This document shows, in pieces, positions 1-12,576 of a DNA stretch of 64,000 nt. The translations under genes were made by a program, and so were the position numbers. The notes below the pieces were generated by a model. It was not told the DNA's origin. It saw only the letters and a program-made list of their open reading frames with translations, and searched no databases. The first letter of the stretch is position 1. The number at the start of each line of letters is the position of its first letter. Origin of the DNA: Bolinopsis microptera (taxonomy: Eukaryota > Ctenophora > Tentaculata > Lobata > Bolinopsidae); the NCBI RefSeq assembly GCF_026151205.1, contig NC_087083.1, positions 3,114,536 to 3,178,535 of the forward strand, given 5' to 3'.

Positions 1-373
1 TAAGACTTTCAGAAGCGGAGATACAAATTTGATGAAATTTGTGCCTACGCCTGAACTTAAAATTAGTTTTTTGCAGATATCTCGGAAACAAACAATTTTA
101 GACCATATATTGATTAGTAAGTTGTATATAAATGTGGCCATTGCGGTGATTTTAAGCTAAAAGTTAAGTCTCTATGACCTTCAGGAGCCGAAATACGAAA
201 ATCCCGTATACGCGACTGAGGGTAATTTAGAAAATTTGCCCTGTAGGGTTGTCTCTAGCGAAACAAATTGTCCACCTAAACGATTTTGGTTTAGAACGAC
301 CTAACAAACAACCCTGTGTTGTCAGAAATAGTACACATCGAAGTGCACACTCAACTACACCCTGCTACTAGAG
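1..373. mobile_element. Terminal part of a foldback-type element (family of 48193-51226)
   Basis: The last 60 bases match the right end of the 3-kb palindromic element at 48193-51226: both read acatcgaagtgcacactcaa and finish with ccctgctact followed by (a/g)gagta. Interior phrases such as tataaatgtggcca and gaccttcaggagc also occur in its arms. The left part lies outside the window. The element end joins the satellite directly at 373/374. No coding region is seen. This is an old, diverged copy. Confidence 0.7.
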
Positions 374-3300
374 TATGGACACTGTATCAGTTTGTTATTT
401 TGACATTACTTTTTATAATGAGCTAAACTCTCCAGAATATACCGGTGGGGAGTATGTATCAGTTTGTTATTTTAACATTACTTTTTATAATGACCTGAAC
501 TCTCCAGAATATACCGGTGGGGAGTATGTATTAGTTTGTTATTTTAACATTACTTTTTATAATGACCTGAACTCTCCAGAATATACCGGTGGGGGGTATG
601 GACACTGTATCAGTTTGTTATTTTGACATTACTTTTTATAATGACCTGAACTCTCCAGAATATACCGGTGGGGGGTATGGACACTGTATCAGTTTGTTAT
701 TTTGACATTACTTTTTATAATGACCTAAACTCTCCAGAATATACCGGTGGGGAGTACACTGTATTAGTTTGTTATTTTAACATTGCTTTTTATAATGACC
801 TGAACTCTCCAGAATATACCGGTGGGGGGTATGGACACTGTATCAGTTTGTTATTTTAACATTACTTTTTATAATGACCTAAACTCTCCAGAATATACCG
901 GTGGGGAGTACACTGTATTAGTTTGTTATTTTAACATTACTTTTTATAATGACCTAAACTCTCCAGAATATACCGGTGGGGAGTATGTATTAGTTTGTTA
1001 TTTTGACATTACTTTTTATAATGACCTGAACTCTCCAGAATATACCGGTGGGGGGTATGGACACTGTATCAGTTTGTTATTTTGACATTACTTTTTATAA
1101 TGACCTGAACTCTCCAGAATATACCGGTGGGGGGTATGGACACTGTATCAGTTTGTTATTTTAACATTACTTTTTATAATGAGCTAAACTCTCCAGAATA
1201 TACCGGTGGGGAGTACACTGTATTAGTTTGTTATTTTAACATTACTTTTTATAATGACCTGAACTCTCCAGAATATACCGGTGGGGGGTATGGACACTGT
1301 ATCAGTTTGTTATTTTGACATTACTTTTTATAATGACCTGAACTCTCCAGAATATACCGGTGGGGGGTATGGACACTGTATCAGTTTGTTATTTTAACAT
1401 TAGTTTTTATAATGACCTAAACTCTCCAGAATATACCGGTGGGGAGTACACTGTATTAGTTTGTTATTTTAACATTACTTTTTATGATGACCTAAACTCT
1501 CCAGAATATACCGGTGGGGGGTATGTATCAGTTTGTTATTTTAACATTACTTTTTATAATGACCTAAACTCTCCAGAATATACCGGTGGGGAGTATGTAT
1601 TAGTTTGTTATTTTGACATTACTTTTTATAATGACCTAAACTCTCCAGAATATACCGGTGGGGAGTTTGTTATTTTAACATTACTTTTTATAATGACCTA
1701 AACTCTCCAGAATATACCGGTGGGGAGTACACTGTATCAGTTTGTTATTTTAACATTACTTTTTATAATGACCTAAATCTCCAGAATATACCGGTGGGGG
1801 GTATGTATCAGTTTGTTATTTTAACATTACTTTTTATAATGACCTAAACTCTCCAGAATATACCGGTGGGGAGTACACTGTATTAGTTTGTTATTTTAAC
1901 ATTACTTTTTATAATGACCTAAACTCTCCAGAATATACCGGTGGGGGGTATGTATCAGTTTGTTATTTTAACATTACTTTTTATAATGACCTAAACTCTC
2001 CAGAATATACCGGTGGGGGGTATGTATTAGTTTGTTATTTTGACATTACTTTTTATAATGACCTAAACTCTCCAGAATATACCGGTGGGGAGTTTGTTAT
2101 TTTAACATTACTTTTTATAATGACCTAAATCTCCAGAATATACCGGTGGGGGGTATGTATCAGTTTGTTATTTTAACATTACTTTTTATAATGACCTAAA
2201 CTCTCCAGAATATACCGGTGGGGAGTATGTATTAGTTTGTTATTTTGACATTACTTTTTATAATGACCTAAACTCTCCAGAATATACCGGTGGGGAGTTT
2301 GTTATTTTAACATTACTTTTTATAATGACCTAAATCTCCAGAATATACCGGTGGGGGGTATGTATCAGTTTGTTATTTTAACATTACTTTTTATAATGAC
2401 CTAAACTCTCCAGAATATACCGGTGGGGGGTATGGACACTGTATCAGTTTGTTATTTTAACATTACTTTTTATAATGAGCTAAACTCTCCAGAATATACC
2501 GGTGGGGAGTACACTGTATTAGTTTGTTATTTTGACATTACTTTTTATAATGACCTGAACTCTCCAGAATATACCGGTGGGGGGTATGGACACTGTATCA
2601 GTTTGTTATTTTGACATTACTTTTTATAATGACCTGAACTCTCCAGAATATACCGGTGGGGGGTATGGACACTGTATCAGTTTGTTATTTTAACATTACT
2701 TTTTATAATGACCTAAACTCTCCAGAATATACCGGTGGGGAGTATGTATTAGTTTGTTATTTTGACATTACTTTTTATAATGACCTAAACTCTCCAGAAT
2801 ATACCGGTGGGGAGTTTGTTATTTTAACATTACTTTTTATAATGACCTAAACTCTCCAGAATATACCGGTGGGGAGTACACTGTATCAGTTTGTTATTTT
2901 AACATTACTTTTTATAATGACCTAAATCTCCAGAATATACCGGTGGGGGGTATGTATCAGTTTGTTATTTTAACATTACTTTTTATAATGACCTAAACTC
3001 TCCAGAATATACCGGTGGGGAGTACACTGTATTAGTTTGTTATTTTAACATTACTTTTTATAATGACCTAAACTCTCCAGAATATACCGGTGGGGGGTAT
3101 GGACACTGTATTAGTTTGTTATTTTAACATTACTTTTTATAATGACCTAAACTCTCCAGAATATACCGGTGGGGAGTACACTGTATCAGTTTGTTATTTT
3201 AACATTACTTTTTATAATGACCTAAACTCTCCAGAATATACCGGTGGGGAGTACACTGTATCAGTTTGTTATTTTAACATTACTTTTTATAATGACCTAA

Positions 3301-6300
3301 ACTCTCCAGAATATACCGGTGGGGGGTACACTGTATCAGTTTGTTATTTTAACATTACTTTTTATAATGACCTAAACTCTCCAGAATATACCGGTGGGGA
3401 GTACACTGTATTAGTTTGTTATTTTAACATTACTTTTTATAATGACCTAAACTCTCCAGAATATACCGGTGGGGAGTACACTGTATCAGTTTGTTATTTT
3501 AACATTACTTTTTATAATGACCTAAACTCTCCAGAATATACCGGTGGGGAGTACACTGTATCAGTTTGTTATTTTAACATTACTTTTTATAATGACCTAA
3601 ACTCTCCAGAATATACCGGTGGGGAGTACACTGTATTAGTTTGTTATTTTAACATTACTTTTTATAATAACCTAAACTCTCCAGAATATACCGGTGGGGA
3701 GTATGTATTAGTTTGTTATTTTAACATTACTTTTTATAATGACCTAAACTCTCCAGAATATACCGGTGGGGAGTACACTGTATCAGTTTGTTATTTTAAC
3801 ATTAGTTTTTATAATGACCTAAACTCTCCAGAATATACCGGTGGGGGGTACACTGTATCAGTTTGTTATTTTAACATTACTTTTTATAATGACCTAAACT
3901 CTCCAGAATATACCGGTGGGGGGTACACTGTATCAGTTTGTTATTTTAACATTACTTTTTATAATGACCTAAACTCTCCAGAATATACCGGTGGGGGGTA
4001 CACTGTATCAGTTTGTTATTTTAACATTACTTTTTATAATGACCTAAACTCTCCAGAATATACCGGTGGGGAGTACACTGTATTAGTTTGTTATTTTAAC
4101 ATTACTTTTTATAATGACCTAAACTCTCCAGAATATACCGGTGGGGAGTACACTGTATCAGTTTGTTATTTTAACATTACTTTTTATAATGACCTAAACT
4201 CTCCAGAATATACCGGTGGGGAGTACACTGTATCAGTTTGTTATTTTAACATTACTTTTTATAATGACCTAAACTCTCCAGAATATACCGGTGGGGAGTA
4301 TACTGTATCAGTTTGTTATTTTAACATTACTTTTTATAATGACCTAAACTCTCCAGAATATACCGGTGGGGAGTACACTGTATCAGTTTGTTATTTTAAC
4401 ATTACTTTTTATAATGACCTAAACTCTCCAGAATATACCGGTGGGGAGTATGTATTAGTTTGTTATTTTAACATTACTTTTTATAATGAGCTAAACTCTC
4501 CAGAATATACCGGTGGGGAGTACACTGTATCAGTTTGTTATTTTAACATTACTTTTTATAATGAGCTAAACTCTCCAGAATATACCGGTGGGGAGTACAC
4601 TGTATTAGTTTGTTATTTTAACATTACTTTTTATAATGACCTAAACTCTCCAGAATATACCGGTGGGGAGTACACTGTATTAGTTTGTTATTTTAACATT
4701 ACTTTTTATAATGACCTAAACTCTCCAGAATATACCGGTGGGGAGTATGTATTAGTTTGTTATTTTAACATTACTTTTTATAATGACCTAAACTCTCCAG
4801 AATATACCGGTGGGGAGTACACTGTATCAGTTTGTTATTTTAACATTACTTTTTATAATGACCTAAACTCTCCAGAATATACCGGTGGGGAGTACACTGT
4901 ATCAGTTTGTTATTTTAACATTACTTTTTATAATGACCTAAACTCTCCAGAATATACCGGTGGGGAGTATGTATTAGTTTGTTATTTTAACATTACTTTT
5001 TATAATGACCTGAACTCTCCAGAATATACCGGTGGGGAGTACACTGTATCAGTTTGTTATTTTAACATTACTTTTTATAATGACCTAAACTCTCCAGAAT
5101 ATACCGGTGGGGAGTACACTGTATTAGTTTGTTATTTTAACATTACTTTTTATAATGACCTAAACTCTCCAGAATATACCGGTGGGGAGTACACTGTATC
5201 AGTTTGTTATTTTAACATTACTTTTTATAATGACCTAAACTCTCCAGAATATACCGGTGGGGAGTACACTGTATTAGTTTGTTATTTTAACATTACTTTT
5301 TATAATGACCTAAACTCTCCAGAATATACCGGTGGGGAGTATGTATTAGTTTGTTATTTTAACATTACTTTTTATAATGACCTAAACTCTCCAGAATATA
5401 CCGGTGGGGAGTACACTGTATCAGTTTGTTATTTTAACATTACTTTTTATAATGACCTAAACTCTCCAGAATATACCGGTGGGGAGTACACTGTATCAGT
5501 TTGTTATTTTAACATTACTTTTTATAATGACCTAAACTCTCCAGAATATACCGGTGGGGAGTACACTGTATCAGATTGTTATTTTAACATTACTTTTTAT
5601 AATGACCTAAACTCTCCAGAATATACCGGTGGGGAGTACACTGTATCAGTTTGTTATTTTAACATTACTTTTTATAATGACCTAAACTCTCCAGAATATA
5701 CCGGTGGGGGGTACACTGTATTAGTTTGTTATTTTAACATTACTTTTTATAATGACCTAAACTCTCCAGAATATACCGGTGGGGAGTACACTGTATCAGT
5801 TTGTTATTTTAACATTACTTTTTATAATGACCTGAACTCTCCAGAATATACCGGTGGGGAGTATGGACACTGTATCAGATTGTTATTTTAACATTACTTT
5901 TTATAATGACCTAAACTTTCCAGAATATACCGGTGGGGAGTACACTGTATTAGTTTGTTATTTTAACATTACTTTTTATAATGACCTAAACTCTCCAGAA
6001 TATACCGGTGGGGAGTACACTGTATTAGTTTGTTATTTTAACATTACTTTTTATAATGACCTAAACTCTCCAGAATATACCGGTGGGGAGTACACTGTAT
6101 CAGTTTGTTATTTTAACATTACTTTTTATAATGACCTAAACTCTCCAGAATATACCGGTGGGGAGTACACTGTATTAGTTTGTTATTTTAACATTACTTT
6201 TTATAATGACCTAAACTCTCCAGAATATACCGGTGCGGAGTACACTGTATCAGTTTGTTATTTTAACATTACTTTTTATAATGACCTAAACTCTCCAGAA

Positions 6301-9300
6301 TATACCGGTGGGGAATACACTGTATTAGTTTGTTATTTTAACATTACTTTTTATAATGACCTAAACTCTCCAGAATATACCGGTGGGGAGTATGTATTAG
6401 TTTGTTATTTTAACATTACTTTTTATAATGACCTAAACTCTCCAGAATATACCGGTGGGGAGTACACTGTATCAGTTTGTTATTTTAACATTACTTTTTA
6501 TAATGACCTAAACTCTCCAGAATATACCGGTGGGGAGTATGTATCAGTTTGTTATTTTAACATTGCTTTTTATAATGACCTAAACTCTCCAGAATATACC
6601 GGTGGGGAGTACACTGTATCAGTTTGTTATTTTAACATTGCTTTTTATAATGACCTAAACTCTCCAGAATATACCGGTGGGGAGTACACTGTATCAGTTT
6701 GTTATTTTAACATTGCTTTTTATAATGACCTAAACTCTCCAGAATATACCGGTGGGGAGTACACTGTATCAGTTTGTTATTTTAACATTACTTTTTATAA
6801 TGACCTGAACTCTCCAGAATATACCGGTGGGGAGTACACTGTATCAGTTTGTTATTTTAACATTACTTTTTATAATGACCTGAACTCTCCAGAATATACC
6901 AGTGGGGAGTACACTGTATCAGTTTGTTATTTTAACATTACTTTTTATAATGACCTAAACTCTCCAGAATATACCGGTGGGGAGTACACTGTATCAGTTT
7001 GTTATTTTAACATTACTTTTTATAATGACCTGAACTCTCCAGAATATACCGGTGGGGAGTACACTGTATCAGTTTGTTATTTTAACATTACTTTTTATAA
7101 TGACCTAAACTCTCCAGAATATACCGGTGGGGAGTACACTGTATCAGTTTGTTATTTTAACATTACTTTTTATAATGACCTAAACTCTCCAGAATATACC
7201 GGTGGGGAGTACACTGTATTAGTTTGTTATTTTAACATTACTTTATATAATGACCTAAACTCTCCAGAATATACCGGTGGGGAGTACACTGTATTAGTTT
7301 GTTATTTTAACATTACTTTTTATAATGACCTAAACTCTCCAGAATATACCGGTGGGGAGTACACTGTATTAGTTTGTTATTTTAACATTACTTTTTATAA
7401 TGACCTAAACTCTCCAGAATATACCGGTGGGGGGTATGTATTAGTTTGTTATTTTAACATTACTTTTTATAATGACCTAAACTCTCCAGAATATACCGGT
7501 GGGGAGTACACTGTATCAGATTGTTATTTTAACATTACTTTTTATAATGACCTAAACTCTCCAGAATATACCGGTGGGGGGTATGTATTAGTTTGTTATT
7601 TTAACATTACTTTTTATAATGACCTAAACTCTCCAGAATATACCGGTGGGGAGTACACTGTATTAGTTTGTTATTTTAACATTACTTTTTATAATGACCT
7701 AAACTCTCCAGAATATACCGGTGGGGAGTACACTGTATCAGTTTGTTATTTTAACATTACTTTTTATAATGAGCTAAACTCTCCAGAATATACCGGTGGG
7801 GAGTACACTGTATTAGTTTGTTATTTTAACATTACTTTTTATAATGACCTAAACTCTCCAGAATATACCGGTGGGGAGTATGGACACTGTATCAGTTTGT
7901 TATTTTAACATTACTTTTTATAATGACCTAAACTCTCCAGAATATACCGGTGGGGAGTACACTGTATCAGTTTGTTATTTTAACATTACTTTTTATAATG
8001 ACCTAAACTCTCCAGAATATACCGGTGGGGAGTATTAGTTTGTTATTTTAACATTACTTTTTATAATGACCTAAACTCTCCAGAATATACCGGTGGGGAG
8101 TACACTGTATTAGTTTGTTATTTTAACATTACTTTTTATAATGACCTAAACTCTCCAGAATATACCGGTGGGGAGTACACTGTATCAGTTTGTTATTTTA
8201 ACATTACTTTTTATAATGACCTAAACTCTCCAGAATATACCGGTGGGGAGTATGGACACTGTATTAGATTGTTATTTTAACATTACTTTTTATAATGACC
8301 TAAACTCTCCAGAATATACCGGTGGGGAGTACACTGTATCAGTTTGTTATTTTAACATTACTTTTTATAATGACCTAAACTCTCCAGAATATACCGGTGG
8401 GGAGTACACTGTATTAGTTTGTTATTTTAACATTACTTTTTATAATGACCTAAACTCTCCAGAATATACCGGTGGGGAGTACACTGTATTAGTTTGTTAT
8501 TTTAACATTACTTTTTATAATGACCTAAACTCTCCAGAATATACCGGTGGGGAGTACACTGTATCAGTTTGTTATTTTAACATTACTTTTTATAATGAGC
8601 TAAACTCTCCAGAATATACCGGTGGGGAGTACACTGTATCAGTTTGTTATTTTAACATTACTTTTTATAATGACCTACACTCTCCAGAATATACCGGTGG
8701 GGAGTATGGACACTGTATCAGTTTGTTATTTTAACATTACTTTTTATAATGACCTAAACTCTCCAGAATATACCGGTGGGGAGTATGTATTAGTTTGTTA
8801 TTTTAACATTACTTTTTATAATGACCTAAACTCTCCAGAATATACCGGTGGGGAGTATGTATTAGTTTGTTATTTTAACATTACTTTTTATAATGACCTA
8901 AACTCTCCAGAATATACCGGTGGGGAGTACACTGTATTAGTTTGTTATTTTAACATTACTTTTTATAATGACCTAAACTCTCCAGAATATACCGGTGGGG
9001 AGTACATTGTATCAGTTTGTTATTTTAACCTTACTTTTTATAATGATCTAAACTCTCCAGAATATACCGGTGGGGAGTACACTGTATCAGTTTGTTATTT
9101 TAACATTACTTTTTATAATGAGCTAAACTCTCCAGAATATACCGGTGGGGAGTACACTGTATTAGTTTGTTATTTTAACATTACTTTTTATAATGACCTG
9201 AATCTCCAGAATATACCGGTGGGGAGTACACTGTATCAGATTGTTATTTTAACATTACTTTTTATAATGACCTAAACTCTCCAGAATATACCGGTGGGGA

Positions 9301-9459
9301 GTACACTGTATCAGATTGTTATTTTAACATTACTTTTTATAATGACCTAAACTCTCCAGAATATACCGGTGGGGAGTACACTGTATCAGATTGTTATTTT
9401 AACATTACTTTTTATAATGACCTAAACTCTCCAGAATATACCGGTGGGGAGTATGGACC
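374..9459. repeat. Satellite array, 72/75/79-bp units, about 120 copies
   Basis: Head-to-tail repeats with the core ccagaatataccggtgggga and tttgttattttaacattac. Three length classes differ only in a short spacer after the ggggag: gtatgtat (72 bp), gtacactgtat (75 bp) and gtatggacactgtat (79 bp). The first part (to about 3.1 kb) mixes all classes and has small deletions; 3.1-9.4 kb is mostly 75 and 72. Since 72 and 75 are multiples of three, frames of 933 and 684 codons stay open by accident; the 79-bp class or a 1-nt deletion closes them. Unit differences include many that change the residue (S/L, T/A, D/E), so there is no sign of selection on a protein. Noncoding satellite is the best call. 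Confidence 0.95.
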
Positions 9460-9462
9460 CCC

Positions 9463-9645
9463 ATGATCCCCTCGGCTGCAATCCTCCTCGCATGTGTGAC
9501 TGTGATCTACAACTGGTACTGGGGAGGCATCATCTCTGCGGTGACCCTACTGGTCACCGCTAACATATTCGCTTTTGATAAGGTATCGGGGAGATTCTGC
9601 TGCGCTAGTGCCCCACAAACTGCAGACGATGTTTCACAAAACTAA
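9463..9645 (+). CDS. Hypothetical small membrane-protein exon next to the satellite
   Basis: A 60-codon open frame starts 4 bases after the last satellite unit. Its composition is clearly richer in G+C than the flanks. It predicts two hydrophobic stretches (residues 3-17 and 21-38) separated by an aromatic NWYWGG turn, then a polar tail with a CC pair ending in SQN. A possible donor (aag/gtatcgg) lies inside it, so it could be an internal or a last exon. AT-rich sequence with an aataaa signal near 9991 follows, as in a 3' UTR. I do not recognise the family and see no upstream exon because the satellite begins there. It may also be chance. Confidence 0.35.
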   Translation: MIPSAAILLACVTVIYNWYWGGIISAVTLLVTANIFAFDKVSGRFCCASAPQTADDVSQN

Positions 9646-10430
9646 AGTGTTGAAAATTTTAACAGATTTTTAAAATGTTATTAGTTCCATAATGATATAC
9701 AGGCTTGTGTTTATACAAAAGCAATTATATTTATTGGATCCACCCGCTCGGAACAAATGGACCAAGTTTTACTTGCGCTACGTAGGTTATGTGTGTTACC
9801 GGCGCTATCTGTCTTGTATCAATTTCGGTTTTCCTTTTATCTGTAGCTTTTTAGTTTTTGAACTATCAGAGTATCAGTATCATTTTAGTTTTTTTTGGCA
9901 TGGCAAAAAATTTAAGATTTAATTTTGTAAGCTTCAATTTTCATAGTTTTTAGTTGCATTATGGGTTTTATTTCAGATTCTTTATAAATTGAAATAAAAA
10001 GTTATTTTTCTTTAAAAATTTTAAAACTTTATTTTTGATGATATTGTTGTACAAAAAAAAAGAAACTAAAATTTATGCTCATCGACATTTCATTAAAATA
10101 TACATATGTATTTGAATTTCTGGGCGTTGTTTTTGTAACCATGCTTCATGCATGTAATGTGTACGTTAAATTATCAAATATCTTGTTCAATAAATATATT
10201 TATTCTCGACCTGTCGACCAATTTAATTTGAATTTACAAATCTTCAGTAGGTATTGATTATCATTAAGTGTGCATTGTTATGTATACTACTATAATAGTG
10301 TCATTTGATGATTTTTCTAGAAAATGTTTAGATTTTTAATAGTCATAAATTTAGCATATTGTCATACTCATAACTATTCTGCATTCAGACAAAAATAGAT
10401 GTTAATACAGGAAAACATCAATATAGTATA
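9646..10430. other. AT-rich noncoding stretch
   Basis: Nothing recognisable apart from a polyadenylation-like aataaa near 9991 and short A or T runs. The small open frames here have no family signal. Confidence 0.5.
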
Positions 10431-10433
10431 GCA

Positions 10434-10690
10434 TATTGAAATAAGCATTACTCAGCAACCTCAAAAGATGTTATAATCAGAAAAATAGCAATGTATTATA
10501 GTGTGTATCATATTGAATTAAGCATTACTCAGCAACCTCAAAAGATGTTATAATCAGAAAAATAGCAATGTATTATAGTGTGTATAGTGTATAGTGTGTA
10601 TCATATTGAAATAAGCATTACAGTAAGTTGTTATCTCAGGTTCAGTCAGCAACTTCAAAAGACAAAAAGTACAATAGAATAATATGATAT
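10434..10690. repeat. Roughly 76-bp tandem duplication in the 3' flank of the tail exon
   Basis: The phrases agcattactcagcaacctc and aatagcaatgtattatagtg occur twice in tandem, and a diverged third unit follows. The segment ends with aaaagacaaaaagtacaata, which also occurs at 54890-54910 downstream of the paralogous tail exon at 55420-55834. It therefore looks like 3' UTR or flank shared by the two receptor loci, expanded here. Confidence 0.6.
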
Positions 10691-10893
10691 AGTGCTAATC
10701 GAGCCGTGTTTTATAACATTTTGAGAAGACAATATTAGTCCTGATTGCTCATATCTACTCTATATTATATATAGTAAGCGCTAAACATATCACAAATAAC
10801 CAACGTGCATATATAGAAGGTAGGAGACGCGTAAAAGTTGTTACTATAGTCATCATGATTTGGGCGAGTGATTTAGCTATTTAGCAAGAGCCC

Positions 10894-11226
10894 TCAGACC
10901 ACGGCCGCAGGATAACCCATCAAAACTTCATAATTTGGAACATATTGCTTATTATTCACAACAACATTAGACAGAGTTGGATTTAGAGACAACGGCTCCT
11001 CTCGCACATTTATAGCTTGCTGCAGTTGCACTGGAACAAGAATTGGTGGGGGTGAATTGGTCATGATGGGACATTCTGTGGGTTGTTCCATCTCATGCTG
11101 TCTTGATCCTTTTTTACAAAGACAAACAAGCAGAGTGACGACTGACGAGAGTGACGAATAATAGAGCCGCTATTACAATGCCAACGGTCGTCAAAGCAGT
11201 CTGTGTCTTAGCTGAGCTATCAGTAT
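10894..11226 (-). pseudogene. Transmembrane plus cytoplasmic-tail exon of the modular receptor (locus 1), frameshifted
   Basis: An acceptor (ttttttgcag) lies at 11227-11236 and the exon starts in phase 1, as the other exons of this family do. It encodes a Ser/Thr-rich stalk (AKTQTALTT), a hydrophobic helix (VGIVIAALLFV), a basic stop-transfer stretch (CKKGSRQH), and a tail containing PVQLQQAINVREEPLS and NYEVLMGY, ending at 10894. The tail is about 55% identical to the tail at 55420-55834. A 16-nt tandem duplication (agagtgacga at 11132 and 11148) shifts the frame inside the membrane segment, so the stalk and the tail are in different frames. YEVL fits a YxxPhi sorting motif or a loose ITIM-like motif. 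The role as a receptor tail is inferred; the family is not recognised. Confidence 0.6.
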
Positions 11227-11870
11227 CTGCAAAAAAAGACCAGTTAGTATTTAAACCGCGTAACCTTCTACAATTTGTAAAAAAACATAATATGATAGAG
11301 GAAGTTTATAAACAAAATCTTCCAGGCTATCCCCAAGTTCAATAATTAGTCTCCGTACATGCTGTATTAATATATTTTTCGCTTGGCCCAGTTCCCTTCA
11401 CATATACAAGAACTTCGAAAAATAGTAGCGAGCCTAGTAAATGGTGAACTTAAACGCACAGGCAAAATAATTATATACGATACCAAGGCAAAAATTCTGA
11501 AAAAAAACATGTGGCTAAAAGTAAAAGTACCTTTTTTGGCCTAAATTTTATTAAGATAAAAAATGTTTTTTAACACAATGGCAATATAGTCATTGCACAA
11601 TTACAAGGTAAAAATTGTGCTATAAACAATTATTTACAATTAATTGTTTATAAAGCGTTTGGAATTGGCGGAAATAACTTTTTTAAAGCACAAGTACTTA
11701 TCCTTAATAAACAAATAAGTTTGGCTTAAAGAATTCAGAATTTCCAAAATGGTCTTTGCTTTCAGCAAATTTGTCAAAAAACAACAGTGCTCGCACACTT
11801 GCACATGACAGTGGCCGCGCCATGAAATGCTTAATCAATAATCAGTTTATCATAATGCGCCTGTCGTGTA
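11227..11870. other. Intron or intergenic DNA
   Basis: AT-rich and without convincing codons. An AT hairpin (tataaacaatta / taattgtttata) sits near 11621-11653. If the tail exon belongs to locus 1, this is the 3' part of its last intron. Confidence 0.4.
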
Positions 11871-12060
11871 TGGCGGCCGAGATGGCTCACCAAAATTTTC
11901 ACTGAAAATTTTGAATTAAAAAATTAATCATACAATTAATCGCAAAATAAAAACGATTTTGAATTTGTTTTGTAAAATGATTTTAAAATTTAAATAAAAA
12001 ACGATTTTCATATTGAAATTGAAAACGATTCTCATTTTTAAAACGATTTTTTTTTGTTTT
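11871..12060 (+). repeat. Inverted copy of the AT-rich repeat at 18520-18722
   Basis: It starts with tggcggccgagatggctcac, followed by blocks of aaaacgatttt. It is the near-exact reverse complement of 18722 down to about 18520. The two copies flank LINE-A in opposite orientations. The same head sequence occurs a third time at 18307-18327. It is probably a SINE-like or foldback unit. Confidence 0.65.
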
Positions 12061-12419
12061 ATTGAAAATCTTTTCAAAATAGTACATACATCAATGTAAT
12101 TGCATGAAAATAACACGGTCAAAAAGTGATTTCTATGTACTATAATGACGGGAAACCAGAACGTAGTTCGTGCAAAAATTACACCTACAAAATATGGTCC
12201 CTGACAAAACATTTCATACAATCAACACATATAAATGTAAGATATATAGTAATAGAGATGATTGTGCATTAATAAAATACAGCGTGCATAAAATATCATA
12301 ATGTTAATAATTTGTTAACTTTTTAATGAAATAGATTATATCATACAATACTTTTAAAAACCCAACCCACAACCCAACCCACCCCTAACCCCTTAAATAG
12401 TTTGGATCGGTTATTTTAG
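12061..12419. other. AT-rich stretch ending in the G/T-rich tail of LINE-A
   Basis: No gene is seen. On the minus strand 12362-12400 reads as G-rich pentamer-like repeats (ggggttaggggtgggttggg and further), immediately after the LINE-A 3' UTR. It may be the element's 3' tail or the target. Confidence 0.45.
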
Positions 12420-12576
12420 ATTAGAGAATTGGCATTGGGAGAAATGAGATGCATCTAATCATTATCAGACAGGTAGAATTCAGCGTGACTATCGTTTGGA
12501 TCTGTGGGTAGCATTTCCGACCATAGGTGATCCTTAAGTTTGGCCTTGAAGATATCAGGACAGCTATGGTCTCTTA

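Noticed and set aside
3090-7908. Two very long open frames of 933 and 684 codons
   Set aside because: They are translations of the 72/75-bp satellite, whose unit length is a multiple of three. Variation between units is not biased to silent sites and there is no initiation context or homology.
374-9459. CRISPR array
   Set aside because: Repeats are contiguous with near-identical sequence throughout; there are no unique spacers, and the genome is eukaryotic.
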